Source: Xanthobacteraceae bacterium 501b (GTDB taxonomy: Bacteria; Pseudomonadota; Alphaproteobacteria; Rhizobiales; Xanthobacteraceae). From it: a stretch of 64,000 bases of DNA. Location of the stretch: assembly GCA_000378025.1 (NCBI GenBank), contig KB899087.1:558001-622000 (forward strand). Direction: 5' to 3'. Made by a program: the position numbers and the translations under genes. Below, piece by piece: positions 20,205-28,646 of the stretch (positions are counted from its first letter, which is position 1; the number at the start of each line of letters is the position of its first letter). The notes below the pieces were generated by a model. The model saw only the letters and a list, made by a program, of their open reading frames with translations, made no database searches and was not told the DNA's origin.

Positions 20205-20513
20205 TCAACGCCAGCGAAAGCGCCGCTCGCGGCAGAGCTGGCCGACGAGGCATTGGGGATTGTCCCGCGTGGCGATCCAGGCCGGCTTGGAGCGCTGGGA
20301 CTGGCAATAGCCGGCATCGGTGACGAAACGGTCATAGAGGTTCGGCCCGGTGCCGATGACCACCGCCCCCTCGCGCTGCACCAGCGCCCGCGCCTGCGCG
20401 CAGCTCATGGTGAGCGAGTTGGGCATGGACTGCGCGGCGGCGGGCAGGGAAAGACCGAAAAGGGCGGCAAAAGCTGCCGCCAGCCAGGCGGAGGTGACGG
20501 AAGGGGTATGCAT
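20205..20513 (-). CDS. Small exported protein with conserved cysteines
   Basis: A 102-residue preprotein with a Sec signal peptide (residues 1-28, ending LPAAAQ). The mature part has four cysteines (SCAQAR, AGYCQS, PQCLVGQLC), probably two disulfides, and a basic C-terminus (RERRFRWR). I recognise it as a type common in Hyphomicrobiales but with no assigned function. It lies 87 bases upstream of ilvD on the same strand and could be co-transcribed or independent. Confidence 0.65.
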   Translation of the reverse strand: MHTPSVTSAWLAAAFAALFGLSLPAAAQSMPNSLTMSCAQARALVQREGAVVIGTGPNLYDRFVTDAGYCQSQRSKPAWIATRDNPQCLVGQLCRERRFRWR

Positions 20514-20847
20514 TATCGGGCCTCGTCGTTTCTCTCTCCATGGGCGGAGCGTCGCCCTCGAAATGACGCCGGGGTGCCGAAGGTCAAGTGCCGCCGCTGG
20601 CGGAGGCGATCACACGCGCGCGCGCCGCCGTGCGGGCACTGACGCGGCGTCGCGGATCGTGGCCTTGCGTGCCCCAAAAGGAAAGGGAGGGGGAGACGCT
20701 CGTCTCTCCTCCTCCCATCGGTCCTGGAAGCGCGGCTACCCCTGCATCCAGAGACGGTCGCAGGGGCACGATCAGCCTGCCGCGCCCTATTTGAGAAGGA
20801 AGGCTGTGCCGGGTTGGGACTCAGGCCGCAGCCCAGCGCCGGACGTC
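20514..20847. other. Intergenic region without a gene
   Basis: No frame here has a ribosome site and plausible codon use. The only structure is the purine/pyrimidine hairpin at 20681-20716. The rest is GC-rich and shows no repeat or promoter that I can support. Confidence 0.4.
20681..20716 (-). terminator. Purine-rich hairpin, probable terminator on the minus strand
   Basis: A 12-base arm GGGAGGGGGAGA (20685-20696) pairs with TCTCCTCCTCCC (20705-20716), with one mismatch and an 8-base loop. On the minus strand it is followed by TTTCCTTTTGG. It is about 130 nt past the stop of the DUF883-like gene. Confidence 0.5.
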
Positions 20848-21177
20848 CTAGCGACGCCCAGAGGCCAAATAGGCGATCAGCCCAATCGTCAACAGGCCGG
20901 CGATCGCGATGGCCGGATGCCGGCGGACCTGCGCCGCCACTTCGTCGGCCGCGTGCCGGGCGTGGCCGCCGGCTTCCTCCAGCAGGTCGGCACCACCATG
21001 CGCGGCATAATCCAAAGCCGCGCCGGCCCGTGCAGCGCCCTGACGCGCGTAGCGGCTGGCGTAGCGTCGGACACTGTCGCCTCCCTGGCTGGCAAGCGAT
21101 CCGGTCAGCTTCGCCACGTCGCGGCGGAGGACATCGAGATCGCGCGAGAGGGTGGCGAGGTCGGTAGAGGTGGCCAT
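20848..21177 (-). CDS. DUF883/YqjD-like membrane-anchored stress protein
   Basis: A 109-residue protein with an amphipathic, Ala-, Arg- and Asp-rich helical N-terminal part (LATLSRDLDVLRRDVAKLTG) and one C-terminal membrane helix, HPAIAIAGLLTIGLIAYLAS. This layout is that of ElaB/YqjD/DUF883 proteins, which in E. coli attach to the inner membrane and bind ribosomes in stationary phase. AAGGAG lies 8 nt before the start. It heads a run of three small minus-strand genes. Confidence 0.75.
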   Translation of the reverse strand: MATSTDLATLSRDLDVLRRDVAKLTGSLASQGGDSVRRYASRYARQGAARAGAALDYAAHGGADLLEEAGGHARHAADEVAAQVRRHPAIAIAGLLTIGLIAYLASGRR

Positions 21178-21233
21178 GATTTTGCTCCTTCGTGATGAAG
21201 GGGAAACGCGGTACTGACGACCGGGTTCCGCCG

Positions 21234-21464
21234 TCAGGACGCATGCCGAGCAGGCATGGACGGCAGCGGCACGGCATCGACCTCTACCACGTCAACGACC
21301 AGCCGGCGGACCTGCGGACAGCCGGCCATGACGCCCCAGCCATGCACCAGCACCGCAGCTTCGTCGTAGTCGGGAACCACCGGCTGCAGCTTCATGGCCA
21401 GACGTCCCTGCTGCCGATCGAACGAAAGGCTGGAGGAGTCGATGTCGAATTTATGCGCGAGCAT
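21234..21464 (-). CDS. Small hypothetical protein
   Basis: A 76-residue soluble protein of unknown function, starting MLAHKFDIDSSSLSFDR. No signal peptide, helix or known motif is seen. The start at 21464 is supported by GGGAGGT 7 nt upstream; the frame is open for 11 more codons that lack a ribosome site. It precedes the DUF883-like gene by 56 bases on the same strand. Confidence 0.55.
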   Translation of the reverse strand: MLAHKFDIDSSSLSFDRQQGRLAMKLQPVVPDYDEAAVLVHGWGVMAGCPQVRRLVVDVVEVDAVPLPSMPARHAS

Positions 21465-21654
21465 GGAGCGACCTCCCGTTGCAACAATCGTTAACAATTG
21501 GTGAACGAGATTGTTCCCGGCGAAGGCGGGCGACGTTCGGCCGGCGGACTGCGGGACCTGACGACGGCGTGGCGGATCAGGACGGTTGTCTCTGCGACAT
21601 TGGCGGCGGGAGAGCCGGCAAACCTCGCAATCAATGGCCGGCCATGACTTTCAT

Positions 21655-21954
21655 CTATTGCGTCTTTCCATCGATCGCGACGCGCGTCGTGCGGGCGTTC
21701 TCAAATTCGCACACAGCGGATCGCAATTCATCGTTGCGTATGAAGGCGCCCTGAACCTTGCCGTTCTGCGCGTCGCCGGTAACCGTCATCGCGGAGACCT
21801 CGCCAGCACTGAGATCGTGGCCTGTCGCGGTTTCAAGGTGGCTCTCGCATTTCAACCTAGCGGTTGTGGCGGGGGCATCGCCGCGCATGACCCACAGGCC
21901 GCCGATACCGGCACCGATAATGACGAGAGCTTTCAGGCCCGGATAGAGTTTCAT
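21655..21954 (-). CDS. Small membrane-anchored or exported hypothetical protein
   Basis: A 99-residue protein whose N-terminus, MKLYPGLKALVIIGAGIGGL, is a signal peptide or membrane anchor without an obvious cleavage site. The outer part has two cysteines (KCESHLET and AVCEFENA) that could pair. CAGGAGG lies 6 nt before the ATG, a strong ribosome site. No family recognised. Confidence 0.6.
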   Translation of the reverse strand: MKLYPGLKALVIIGAGIGGLWVMRGDAPATTARLKCESHLETATGHDLSAGEVSAMTVTGDAQNGKVQGAFIRNDELRSAVCEFENARTTRVAIDGKTQ

Positions 21955-22133
21955 GATGCCTCCTGAAAATCACTCGCTCTGCGCCGGGCGTTGCCCGCGC
22001 CGCAGGTCGCTCCCGTTGGCGAGAGCATCACAGGATGTGATGATGGAAGCTTGTGGGAAGCTTGTCGGGACGCGGCCGCACCTGAACCCGCGCGAAGCGC
22101 GGCAGGCGAAAATTCGGCACGTCGTTGAAATAA

Positions 22134-22209
22134 TGGTGGGCCCGGTAGGACTCGAACCTACAACCAGACCGTTATGAGCGGTCGGCTCTAACCATTGAGC
22201 TACAGGCCC
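22134..22209 (-). tRNA. tRNA with CAT anticodon, probably tRNA-Ile2 (lysidine-modified)
   Basis: The minus strand folds as a full cloverleaf: acceptor GGGCCTG pairing with CGGGCCC, D-arm GCTC, anticodon stem GACCG/CGGTC with loop CTCATAA, and T-arm with loop TTCGAGT. The CCA end is encoded (22134-22136). The D-loop sequence AATGGTTAGAGC is closer to the minor isoleucine tRNA read by TilS than to elongator or initiator methionine tRNA, but the identity is not certain. It stands alone. Confidence 0.9.
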
Positions 22210-22579
22210 GGCCGGCGGTGCTGTGGAGCGGCGCGGGCGGTGGAAACTAGCAAAGCGATGCGCCCGCGCCAACTGCGTCGCGGTGGCCATCCACCTTGGC
22301 GTGAGGGAAGGGAGCGCTCCGGCGGGAAAGACGTGCGCTCGGGTCCGTTTCGGGGCTCGGGGCTCTGGGCTTGGCGCGACCGCCGCAACGCGGCCCTGCG
22401 ACGTTGCGCAGCGCGGCTTGCAGCGCGGCCGCGACCCATCCCGGTGCGGCTGACGGCGTCGCCGCCGCAATCCCGCCGCCTTCGCGCGGTGCTCTGGCGT
22501 GCCGCACCGTCAGTGCGTCAGCTCAGGGACATGCCGGCCGACCGACGCCTGTCCCGGCAGTTTCAAGGAAGTGAAAGAC
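22210..22579. other. GC-rich intergenic region, no gene seen
   Basis: About 370 bases between the tRNA and the SIMPL gene. Short open frames exist on both strands, but none has a ribosome site, a recognisable protein or normal codon use. The tRNA promoter (minus strand) should lie in the first 60 bases and the SIMPL promoter near the right end, but neither can be drawn with confidence. Confidence 0.4.
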
Positions 22580-23314
22580 ATGAAGTTTCTCCGCGCCACC
22601 GCCTGCGCTGCCTTTCTCGGTGCCGCCGGGCTCGTCGCCAGCCTGTCGCCGCTCGCCGCGCAGGACCTCGCCCCCAACGCCCGGCGGGCGACGCTCTCGG
22701 TCTCCGGCGAAGGCCTGGCCAGCGCGGTGCCCGACATGGCGACGCTGACCTCTGGCGTGGTGAGTGAGGGCAAGACGGCGCGCGAGGCGCTCGACGCCAA
22801 TTCCGCCGCCGTGGCGACGATGATCGAGGCGATCAAGGCGGCGGGCGTCGAACCGCGTGACATCTCCACATCAGGCTTCTCGGTGCAGCCGCAATACGCA
22901 CCGCAGAAGAAGGAGGGCGACCCGCTTCGCATCGCCTCCTATCAGGTGAACAATGCCGTCACGGTGCGGCTGCGCGATCTCGGCAAGCTCGGCGATCTGC
23001 TGGACCAGCTTGTGACCAACGGCGCCAACCAGATAAGCGGCATCGCCTTTGACATCGCCGATCCCGCCAAGCTGGAAGACACCGCTCGGGCCGAGGCGGT
23101 GAAAGAGGCGCGCCACCAGGCCGAGATCATCGCCCAGGCTGCCGGGGTGCGGCTGGTGCGGGTGGTGTCGATCGCCAGCGACGCCGGCCCCCGGCCGATG
23201 CCGCGCATGATGATGGCGGCGCGGGCGGAGAAGATGGATTCGGTGCCGGTGGAGGCCGGCGAGACGCAGGTGCGCGCCGGCGTCACCGTGGTCTATGAGA
23301 TCGAGCCGCTCTGA
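22580..23314 (+). CDS. Exported SIMPL-domain (DUF541) protein
   Basis: A 244-residue preprotein with a Sec signal peptide (MKFLRATACAAFLGAAGLVA, cleavage near LAAQ). The mature region is a SIMPL/DUF541 domain, with LSVSGEGLASAVPDMATLTS at its start, ISTSGFSVQPQYAPQ in the middle and RAGVTVVYEIEPL at the end. Family members (YggE, BP26) are periplasmic or outer-membrane proteins that form large rings and affect oxidative stress; the mechanism is not settled. AAGGAAG precedes the ATG at 22580; upstream in-frame codons are not supported. Confidence 0.85.
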   Translation: MKFLRATACAAFLGAAGLVASLSPLAAQDLAPNARRATLSVSGEGLASAVPDMATLTSGVVSEGKTAREALDANSAAVATMIEAIKAAGVEPRDISTSGFSVQPQYAPQKKEGDPLRIASYQVNNAVTVRLRDLGKLGDLLDQLVTNGANQISGIAFDIADPAKLEDTARAEAVKEARHQAEIIAQAAGVRLVRVVSIASDAGPRPMPRMMMAARAEKMDSVPVEAGETQVRAGVTVVYEIEPL

Positions 23315-23368
23315 GGAAGAAGGCGGGCCTGCGGGCGCCGACCGAGGCGGAAACTCGGCAAAAGGGGC

Positions 23369-24334
23369 TCACGGCCGGGCCGTCTCGGGCGCCGCGCCGG
23401 AGGCCTCCGCCGTTGCCTCCGCCAGGGTCGCCGGCTCGCCCGGCGCGGCGGGCGGTATCAGCAGCTTGAGCCCGCGCGGTACGATGGCATAGGTGAGCGG
23501 CATGTCCTCGCGGCCGAGTTCGCCATCGGTCGAGACCCAGGCACGGGCACGATTGGCGCGGCGCAGCACGATTTCACGGCCGGTCAGGCTGATGATACCG
23601 GGATTGTCGCGCCAATTATCCGTCACCATGTCGGCCCCGGCCTTCAGCAGGGCGAGCCCGCCGCGATCCTCAGCGACGGTGAGTTCGAGCACGCCCTCGT
23701 CGAGCCGGCTGCGCCGCCAGCCTGGGCCGGTGAAGCGGTTGACCGACAGCAGCGCGGCAAAAGCCTGGAAATGGTGCGGCGTGCCATCCACTGTCACGTC
23801 GAGGTCGAAGCGGCCACTGCGGCGCAGCGCATAGACGGCGGCGATCGCAACGGCGAGAAAGCGCCAGAGTTTCCAGCGCCGGGCAGTTTCGCGGGCGCGG
23901 GCCATCTGGCTGAAGAAGCCCATGCCGGAAATGGTGTGGAAGCGCCGCCCATTCAGCGTCGCCAGGTCGATCTCCGCCACTTTCGCCTCGCTGAGGGCGA
24001 GGAGCGCCGCGTCGAGCTCGCGCGGCATGCCGATATCGGTAGCCAGCAAATTGAGCGTGCCGAGCGGCAGAATGCCGAGCGTCTTGCCGGAACCCTCAAG
24101 GCTCTGCACCGCCAGGCTCACGCTGCCGTCGCCGCCGCCGACGATGACGGTGTCGTGCTCGCCCGTGCCGGAGGCGCGGATCGCCTGCACCAGCTCCTTG
24201 CCGCGCAGCAGCTTCACCTCGACGCTCCGCCCGCCGCCGTCGAGCCCGTCGGCGATGTGCCGGCGCACCTCCTCGGCATTGCGGTCCAGCAGCGTGCCGG
24301 CATTAGCGTTCAGGAGGACGAGGAGCTGGGCCAT
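23369..24334 (-). CDS. Diacylglycerol/lipid kinase family protein
   Basis: A 321-residue protein with the DAGK catalytic domain in the N-terminal third: the nucleotide motif IVGGGDGSVSLAVQSL at about 73-88 and LGILPLGTLNLLATDIGMP after it. The C-terminal half is the beta-sandwich typical of YegS/LCB5-like kinases (LDEGVLELTV, WVSTDGELGREDMPL). It should phosphorylate a membrane lipid or sphingoid-like alcohol on the inner face of the membrane; the substrate cannot be read. The ATG at 24334 (MAQLLVLLNANAG) fits the family; a TTG at 24376 is the only extension and lacks a ribosome site. Confidence 0.83.
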   Translation of the reverse strand: MAQLLVLLNANAGTLLDRNAEEVRRHIADGLDGGGRSVEVKLLRGKELVQAIRASGTGEHDTVIVGGGDGSVSLAVQSLEGSGKTLGILPLGTLNLLATDIGMPRELDAALLALSEAKVAEIDLATLNGRRFHTISGMGFFSQMARARETARRWKLWRFLAVAIAAVYALRRSGRFDLDVTVDGTPHHFQAFAALLSVNRFTGPGWRRSRLDEGVLELTVAEDRGGLALLKAGADMVTDNWRDNPGIISLTGREIVLRRANRARAWVSTDGELGREDMPLTYAIVPRGLKLLIPPAAPGEPATLAEATAEASGAAPETARP

Positions 24335-24471
24335 GGGGGAACCGGATTCGGGGAGCCACGCGATACTCCCCTGCAATCGCGGCGGTGCAAAGACGTTCCC
24401 TTAACGGAAGCATGAAGTTTGCGCATCTGCGAGGGGAGGGCCGGATTCCGGCGAAAAAAGCCGCCCCGGCG

Positions 24472-24508
24472 AAAAAAGGCCGCCCCGGTTTACGCCGGGG
24501 CGGCCTTC
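24472..24508 (-). terminator. Strong terminator after the Gly-rich protein gene
   Basis: On the minus strand, AAGGCCGCCCCGGCG pairs with CCGGGGCGGCC across a TAAA-type loop and is followed by TTTTTT. It lies 19 nt past the stop of the gene at 24527-24916. A second, similar GCCGCCCCGGCG-AAAAAA block directly follows. Confidence 0.8.
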
Positions 24509-24526
24509 GTGCAGGCTTAGGTTGGG

Positions 24527-24916
24527 TCAGCCGCCGACGAGATCGCGGCACAGGGCGACGATGCCGGAATCATAGGCGCGCGGCTCGGACAGGACACCGG
24601 TGCAGCGCAGCTTCTTGGCCGCCATGTCGGAGCTGCCGGCTCCCGTCCCCGCGCCGGTGCCGCCGGCTGAGGGGCCGCCCGGGGTGCCAGGTCCGCCGGG
24701 CGAACCAGGTTCGCCAGGATTCCCGCCGCCGCCACCGCCAATGCCGATGCCGATGCCAATGGCGGCTGTGTTCTCGCCGCCGACATCAACGTCGGCGCTG
24801 GCACGCAGGCCACGCGGGCCGCCCAGACGGGCGCGGCTCTCCACATCCACGGCCTGCGCACCGCCGATGGTGGCGCTGTTGTTGCTGTTCAGGCCGCGCG
24901 GGCCGAGGGCGCTCAC
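24527..24916 (-). CDS. Gly/Pro-rich protein with collagen-like stretch, start uncertain
   Basis: A 129-residue product if the GTG at 24916 is used. It has two related segments, ALGPRGLNSNNSATIGG and LGGPRGLRASADVDVGG, then GIGIGIGGGGGG and a collagen-like run of about eight G-x-y triplets (GEPGSPGGPGTPGGPS). The last 25 residues have two cysteines (LRCTGVL, ALCRDLV). It begins only 21 bases past the stop of the Sel1 gene and ends in a strong terminator, so it is the tail of that transcript. A TTG at 24922 also fits. No signal peptide can be encoded upstream in this frame because a stop lies close by, which is odd for such a composition. Unknown function. Confidence 0.5.
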   Translation of the reverse strand: MSALGPRGLNSNNSATIGGAQAVDVESRARLGGPRGLRASADVDVGGENTAAIGIGIGIGGGGGGNPGEPGSPGGPGTPGGPSAGGTGAGTGAGSSDMAAKKLRCTGVLSEPRAYDSGIVALCRDLVGG

Positions 24917-24936
24917 CCGCAAGGCCCCCCGGAAGG

Positions 24937-25977
24937 CTATGACTTATTTGTGATTGGTCGGCGGCGGCTCAGGGAGAGCCCAAAGAGCCGGCCCAGGGCC
25001 GAAAGCGGTGTTTGCACCCGACGTCCGACCGGAGGGATACGGTCCGGCAAAGGGGCGGGAGATGCTGCCAAAGCAGCTTCGTCCGTCATCCGTCTCGCCT
25101 CCGCCTCGCGGGCGCGGCGGAAGGCGACGGCCGAGCCTTGCGGGTCAGGCTTGCCGCCCAGCCCTTCCGCCAGCGCCCCGCCGAGCACGCGCAGATCCGC
25201 CGGCTCGCCGCTCAGGGTGGCGCGTTCGAGCGCCCGCAGGGCGAGGCGCCGCAGTTCCGGGTGCGGCGCCTGCCGCAGGGCGACGCCAACATGCCGGCAG
25301 AAGGCCGGCACGCCGACCTCGATGCAGCGGGCGAACCATGGCGCGGCGAGGTCGACCCGGCCGCTGCGCTCCAGAAGCAGGCGGGCATAGTCGAACTGGC
25401 CGCGATAATCCCCGCCCTCGGCGCCCCGGCGATACCAGCGCAGCGCCGCTGCCGGGCGGGCCGGACGTTCCCAGCCAAGTTCGAGCGAGCGCCCGATCAT
25501 GGTGGCCGCCTTCGCGGCGACGTCTGCTTCTCCATTACGGGCGGCGCGGACGTACCAGTGCAGAGCCTGTATCCGGTCGGCGGCGACGCCCCGTCCATCA
25601 AGCAGCAGCGTGGCGAGGTTGAACTGCGCCCAACCATGGCCGCGCTCCGCTGCCTGCCGGTACAGCGCGGCGGCGCGGGTGGGGTCGATGGGCGCGCCCC
25701 AGCCGAGCTCATGGCAGCGCCCGACCATGTTGATCCCGTCAGTGCTGCCGGCGGCGGCGGCGAGTTGGAACCAGCGCAGCCCTGCGGCCGGGTCCCGCGC
25801 CACGCCGCGACCGTCAACCAGCATTTGCCCCCAGGCGATCTGGGCATTGACGATGCCAGCCAGCGCCGCCGCTTCCACCCAACGGGCGGCGGCGGCGGGG
25901 TTCTCACTGATGCGCGCGCGCAACAGTTCGGGGCCAATTTGTGTCAACTCTGTGAAGGAAATCCAGCCGTTCCCCAT
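24937..25977 (-). CDS. Sel1-like repeat protein
   Basis: A 346-residue soluble protein built of Sel1 (SLR) helical repeats from about 35 to 260: examples are NAQIAWGQMLVDGRGVARDP, DGINMVGRCHELGWGAPIDP and WAQFNLATLLLDGRGV. Such solenoids mediate protein-protein contacts. The start at 25977 (MGNGWISFTELTQIG) has AGGA 7 nt upstream; the open frame extends to 26106 but the extra codons are AT-rich and belong to the promoter region. It is divergent from a TonB siderophore receptor. Sel1 proteins of this kind accompany piuA/piuC iron genes in other Proteobacteria, so a role tied to iron uptake is likely but its mechanism is unknown. Confidence 0.82.
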   Translation of the reverse strand: MGNGWISFTELTQIGPELLRARISENPAAAARWVEAAALAGIVNAQIAWGQMLVDGRGVARDPAAGLRWFQLAAAAGSTDGINMVGRCHELGWGAPIDPTRAAALYRQAAERGHGWAQFNLATLLLDGRGVAADRIQALHWYVRAARNGEADVAAKAATMIGRSLELGWERPARPAAALRWYRRGAEGGDYRGQFDYARLLLERSGRVDLAAPWFARCIEVGVPAFCRHVGVALRQAPHPELRRLALRALERATLSGEPADLRVLGGALAEGLGGKPDPQGSAVAFRRAREAEARRMTDEAALAASPAPLPDRIPPVGRRVQTPLSALGRLFGLSLSRRRPITNKS

Positions 25978-26164
25978 CCCGTCCTGCCGCTTTGCGCGCT
26001 GTCGCGGCGCCGTCCCGGGGTGCCACCAGCGCTTAATATCCTTATAGCGCCTAATCTCAAGGGTAGTTTTCGTCAGAGTTTGTGCATTATATTCAAGTTT
26101 TAACAATTAAAAACAACAGTTTTGAATCGATATACAATTTCTACGTTGGAATACGTAAAAAACA

Positions 26165-26182
26165 TAACGTTTGAAGGCGTTA
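26165..26182. promoter_or_regulatory. Palindromic operator candidate upstream of the TonB receptor
   Basis: A perfect inverted repeat TAACG-TTTGAAGG-CGTTA lies 51 bases before the receptor start, inside a 250-base AT-rich divergent promoter region (25978-26232) that stands out from the GC-rich surroundings. It does not clearly match Fur, Irr or RirA boxes as I know them. Confidence 0.4.
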
Positions 26183-26232
26183 ACAATCGTAGATAATAGG
26201 CAAAAATAAGAAACATTAGGGGCTTGGATCTA

Positions 26233-28560
26233 ATGAAGACATTGCGATCATTGCGGGATACTTCTCATAACGCCGCCTGGACGGCCGGCCTGGCGGTGAC
26301 GCTGTCGACGCTGCCGCTGTTCTCCGCGCAGGCGCAGCAAGCCGCCGCGCCCGCACCCGAGGAGGATCTGCCGACGGTCACGGTCGAGGGCGAGAGCGCG
26401 CCGGACAACACGCTTGAGGGCACGACCGGCATTTCGCGTCTGCCCGGCCGGATCCAGGACATTCCCCAGGTCGTGCAGGTCATCAACCAGCAGACCATGC
26501 AGGAGCAGGGCGTCACCACGCTGGAGCAGGCGCTGCGCAATGTGCCGGGCGTCACCGTCGGCATCGGCGAGGGCGGCGGCGGCATGAATGGCGACCAGTT
26601 CCGCATTCGCGGCTTCCAGTCCAAGGGCGACGTCTACATTAACGGCCTGCGCGATTTCGGCGTCTATGTCCGCGATAGCTTCGCCTATGAGAGTGTCGAG
26701 GTCATCAAGGGCCCGTCCTCCGAGAGCTTCGGTGCCGGCACCACCGGCGGCGTCGTCAACTCGACGCTCAAGCAGGCGCATATCGGCGACAAGTACGACT
26801 TCGAGGGCCAGTTCGGCACCGGGCCGCTCTATCGCGGCGTGTTCGACATTAACAAGCAGCTCAGCGACACCTCCGCCTTCCGCATCGTCGGCATGGTGAA
26901 CGAGCAGGACGTGGCCGACCGCGACCATGTCGAATCGAACCGCTACGGGCTGATGGCCGATCTCGGTTTCGGCCTTGGCACCGACCAGACCCTGCACCTG
27001 AACTATCTCTACCAGAACGGCTCGCGCACCCCCGATTACGGCGTGCCTATCGTAACGCCACGCTATGGCGACGCGGTGCGCTACGGCTCGCTCGGCAAGC
27101 CGGTGACGGAGTGGGGCGTTCCGCGCACCAATTTCTACGGCAAGGTGACGGACCACGACGACACCGAAGCCAACATGTTCACCGCCAACTACAAGCGCGA
27201 GGTGAATGACTGGCTCACCATCACCAATGACTCCCGCGTCGGCTATTACACCCGCGACTTCGCGACGAGCGTCGCTGGCTGCTCCAACAGCCCGACTGGC
27301 GTGACCAACCCGACGCCCGAGCAGTATGAGGGGACCTGCACCGGCCAGTTCTTCGCCGGCAACAACCCGGCGATCGCCTTCGGCGGCGGCAATCCCGGCT
27401 TCGACCAGACCAGCTGGTCGGGCCAGAACGTCACCACCGCCATCGCCAAGTTCAACACCGGCTTCCTGCGCCATGAAGTGGTGGCAGGCATCGACATGTA
27501 TTTCGTCGATGACGAGCGCACACTGATCTCGGTGAACGGGTCGAAGGGCACGTCGACGATCTGGAACCCGGTCTACGCCAACACCACGGGCTATTTCCTC
27601 TACCCGAACCCTCTCGGCAATAACGGCCAGCGTGAATCGACGGCTACCGATTTCGGCGCCTTCGTCAGCGACCGGATCTGGCTGACCGAGCAGCTCTCGG
27701 TGCTGGGCGGCATTCGCTACGACACCTATTCGGCCGATTACAGGTTCTGGTGCGTGGGCTCGACCTGCGCCAACGGCACCAATAGCTGGACCGATGCCGA
27801 AAGCACGACCCAGTTCTCCAGCCCCAAGGCGAGCATCATCTGGGAGCCGAGCGCCAACCAGACCTATTACGCCTCCTGGGCGCGCTCCTACTCGCCGCAG
27901 GGCATGTTCCCGACCAACGACATCACCGTGGTCAATCCGACGCAGAACAACCTTCAGCCGGAAGAGAACGAGACCTACGAGATCGGCTTCAAGGTCTCGA
28001 CCCCGGACGGGCGGCTCGGCTTCACCGGCTCGCTGTTCCGGGTCGACAAGAGCAACGCGTATTATGTCGACCCCTTCACCTTCGACACGGTGGAGACCGG
28101 CGAGAACCAGCGGGTGCAGGGCGTCGAACTGGGCGTTACCGGCAACATTACCCGCGCCTGGGTGATCCAGGCGGGCTACGCCTATTATGACAGCGAGATC
28201 CAAACCTCGACTACCGCAGACTACGTCGGCAACGAGGTTCCCTTCGTCTCGGAGAACAACTTCACCCTGTGGACGACCTATGAGCTGACCAAGGATGTGC
28301 TGAGCCAGATTCCCGGCAAGCTGCTGGTCGGCGGCGGCATCACCTATGCCAGCGAATACTACACCAACAGCGCCAACACCGCGATCATTCCGGAGACCTT
28401 CTCGCTGGATGCGCTGGTTTCCTATGAATACGAGAATTACCGCATCGCGCTGAACGCCTACAACCTGACCGACGAACTGAACTACGTCGCCGGCTGGGGC
28501 AACCGGGCGGTGCCGTCCTCGGGCCGCACCTTCACCCTCACCGTCGGCGCGACCTTCTGA
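26233..28560 (+). CDS. TonB-dependent catecholate siderophore receptor (Fiu/PiuA type)
   Basis: A 775-residue outer-membrane receptor. Residues 1-35 are a signal peptide (ending SAQAQ). The TonB box region is LPTVTVEG at about 46-53; the plug domain includes LRNVPGVTVGIGEGGGGMNG, FRIRGF and VEVIKGPSSESFG. The rest is the 22-strand barrel, ending with the aromatic GRTFTLTVGATF. The spacing, and the pairing with a PiuC-like gene downstream, place it with Fiu/PiuA receptors for monomeric catechol siderophores. The ATG at 26233 follows AGGGG; a TTG three codons earlier is possible. Codon usage is more restricted than in neighbours, as for a highly expressed gene. Confidence 0.92.
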   Translation: MKTLRSLRDTSHNAAWTAGLAVTLSTLPLFSAQAQQAAAPAPEEDLPTVTVEGESAPDNTLEGTTGISRLPGRIQDIPQVVQVINQQTMQEQGVTTLEQALRNVPGVTVGIGEGGGGMNGDQFRIRGFQSKGDVYINGLRDFGVYVRDSFAYESVEVIKGPSSESFGAGTTGGVVNSTLKQAHIGDKYDFEGQFGTGPLYRGVFDINKQLSDTSAFRIVGMVNEQDVADRDHVESNRYGLMADLGFGLGTDQTLHLNYLYQNGSRTPDYGVPIVTPRYGDAVRYGSLGKPVTEWGVPRTNFYGKVTDHDDTEANMFTANYKREVNDWLTITNDSRVGYYTRDFATSVAGCSNSPTGVTNPTPEQYEGTCTGQFFAGNNPAIAFGGGNPGFDQTSWSGQNVTTAIAKFNTGFLRHEVVAGIDMYFVDDERTLISVNGSKGTSTIWNPVYANTTGYFLYPNPLGNNGQRESTATDFGAFVSDRIWLTEQLSVLGGIRYDTYSADYRFWCVGSTCANGTNSWTDAESTTQFSSPKASIIWEPSANQTYYASWARSYSPQGMFPTNDITVVNPTQNNLQPEENETYEIGFKVSTPDGRLGFTGSLFRVDKSNAYYVDPFTFDTVETGENQRVQGVELGVTGNITRAWVIQAGYAYYDSEIQTSTTADYVGNEVPFVSENNFTLWTTYELTKDVLSQIPGKLLVGGGITYASEYYTNSANTAIIPETFSLDALVSYEYENYRIALNAYNLTDELNYVAGWGNRAVPSSGRTFTLTVGATF

Positions 28561-28592
28561 CGAGTGCCTTCAAGACCTGACCGTCTCATCTC

Positions 28593-28629
28593 GGGGGAAG
28601 GCCGCTCATCCGGCTTTCCCCCTCTTTTC
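28593..28629 (+). terminator. Hairpin between the siderophore receptor and piuC
   Basis: GGGGGAAGGCCG and CGGCTTTCCCCC form a 12-base stem with one mismatch and a short CTCATC-type loop, followed by TCTTTTCG. It looks like an intrinsic terminator, 33 nt after the receptor stop, and ends only 18 nt before the piuC start, so it may attenuate rather than separate the two genes. Confidence 0.7.
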
Positions 28630-28646
28630 GTTGAACGGACCCACCC

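Noticed and set aside
24660-24730. Repeated GGxCCxGG pattern as a DNA tandem repeat
   Set aside because: It is explained by the collagen-like G-x-y codons of the Gly-rich protein and is imperfect at the DNA level.
26107-26232. Fur, Irr or RirA box upstream of the siderophore receptor
   Set aside because: The region is AT-rich, but no stretch matches those consensus sites well enough by eye.
26248-28203. Open frame of about 650 codons antisense to the TonB receptor
   Set aside because: The receptor frame is fully supported by plug and barrel motifs; the antisense product has no known features.
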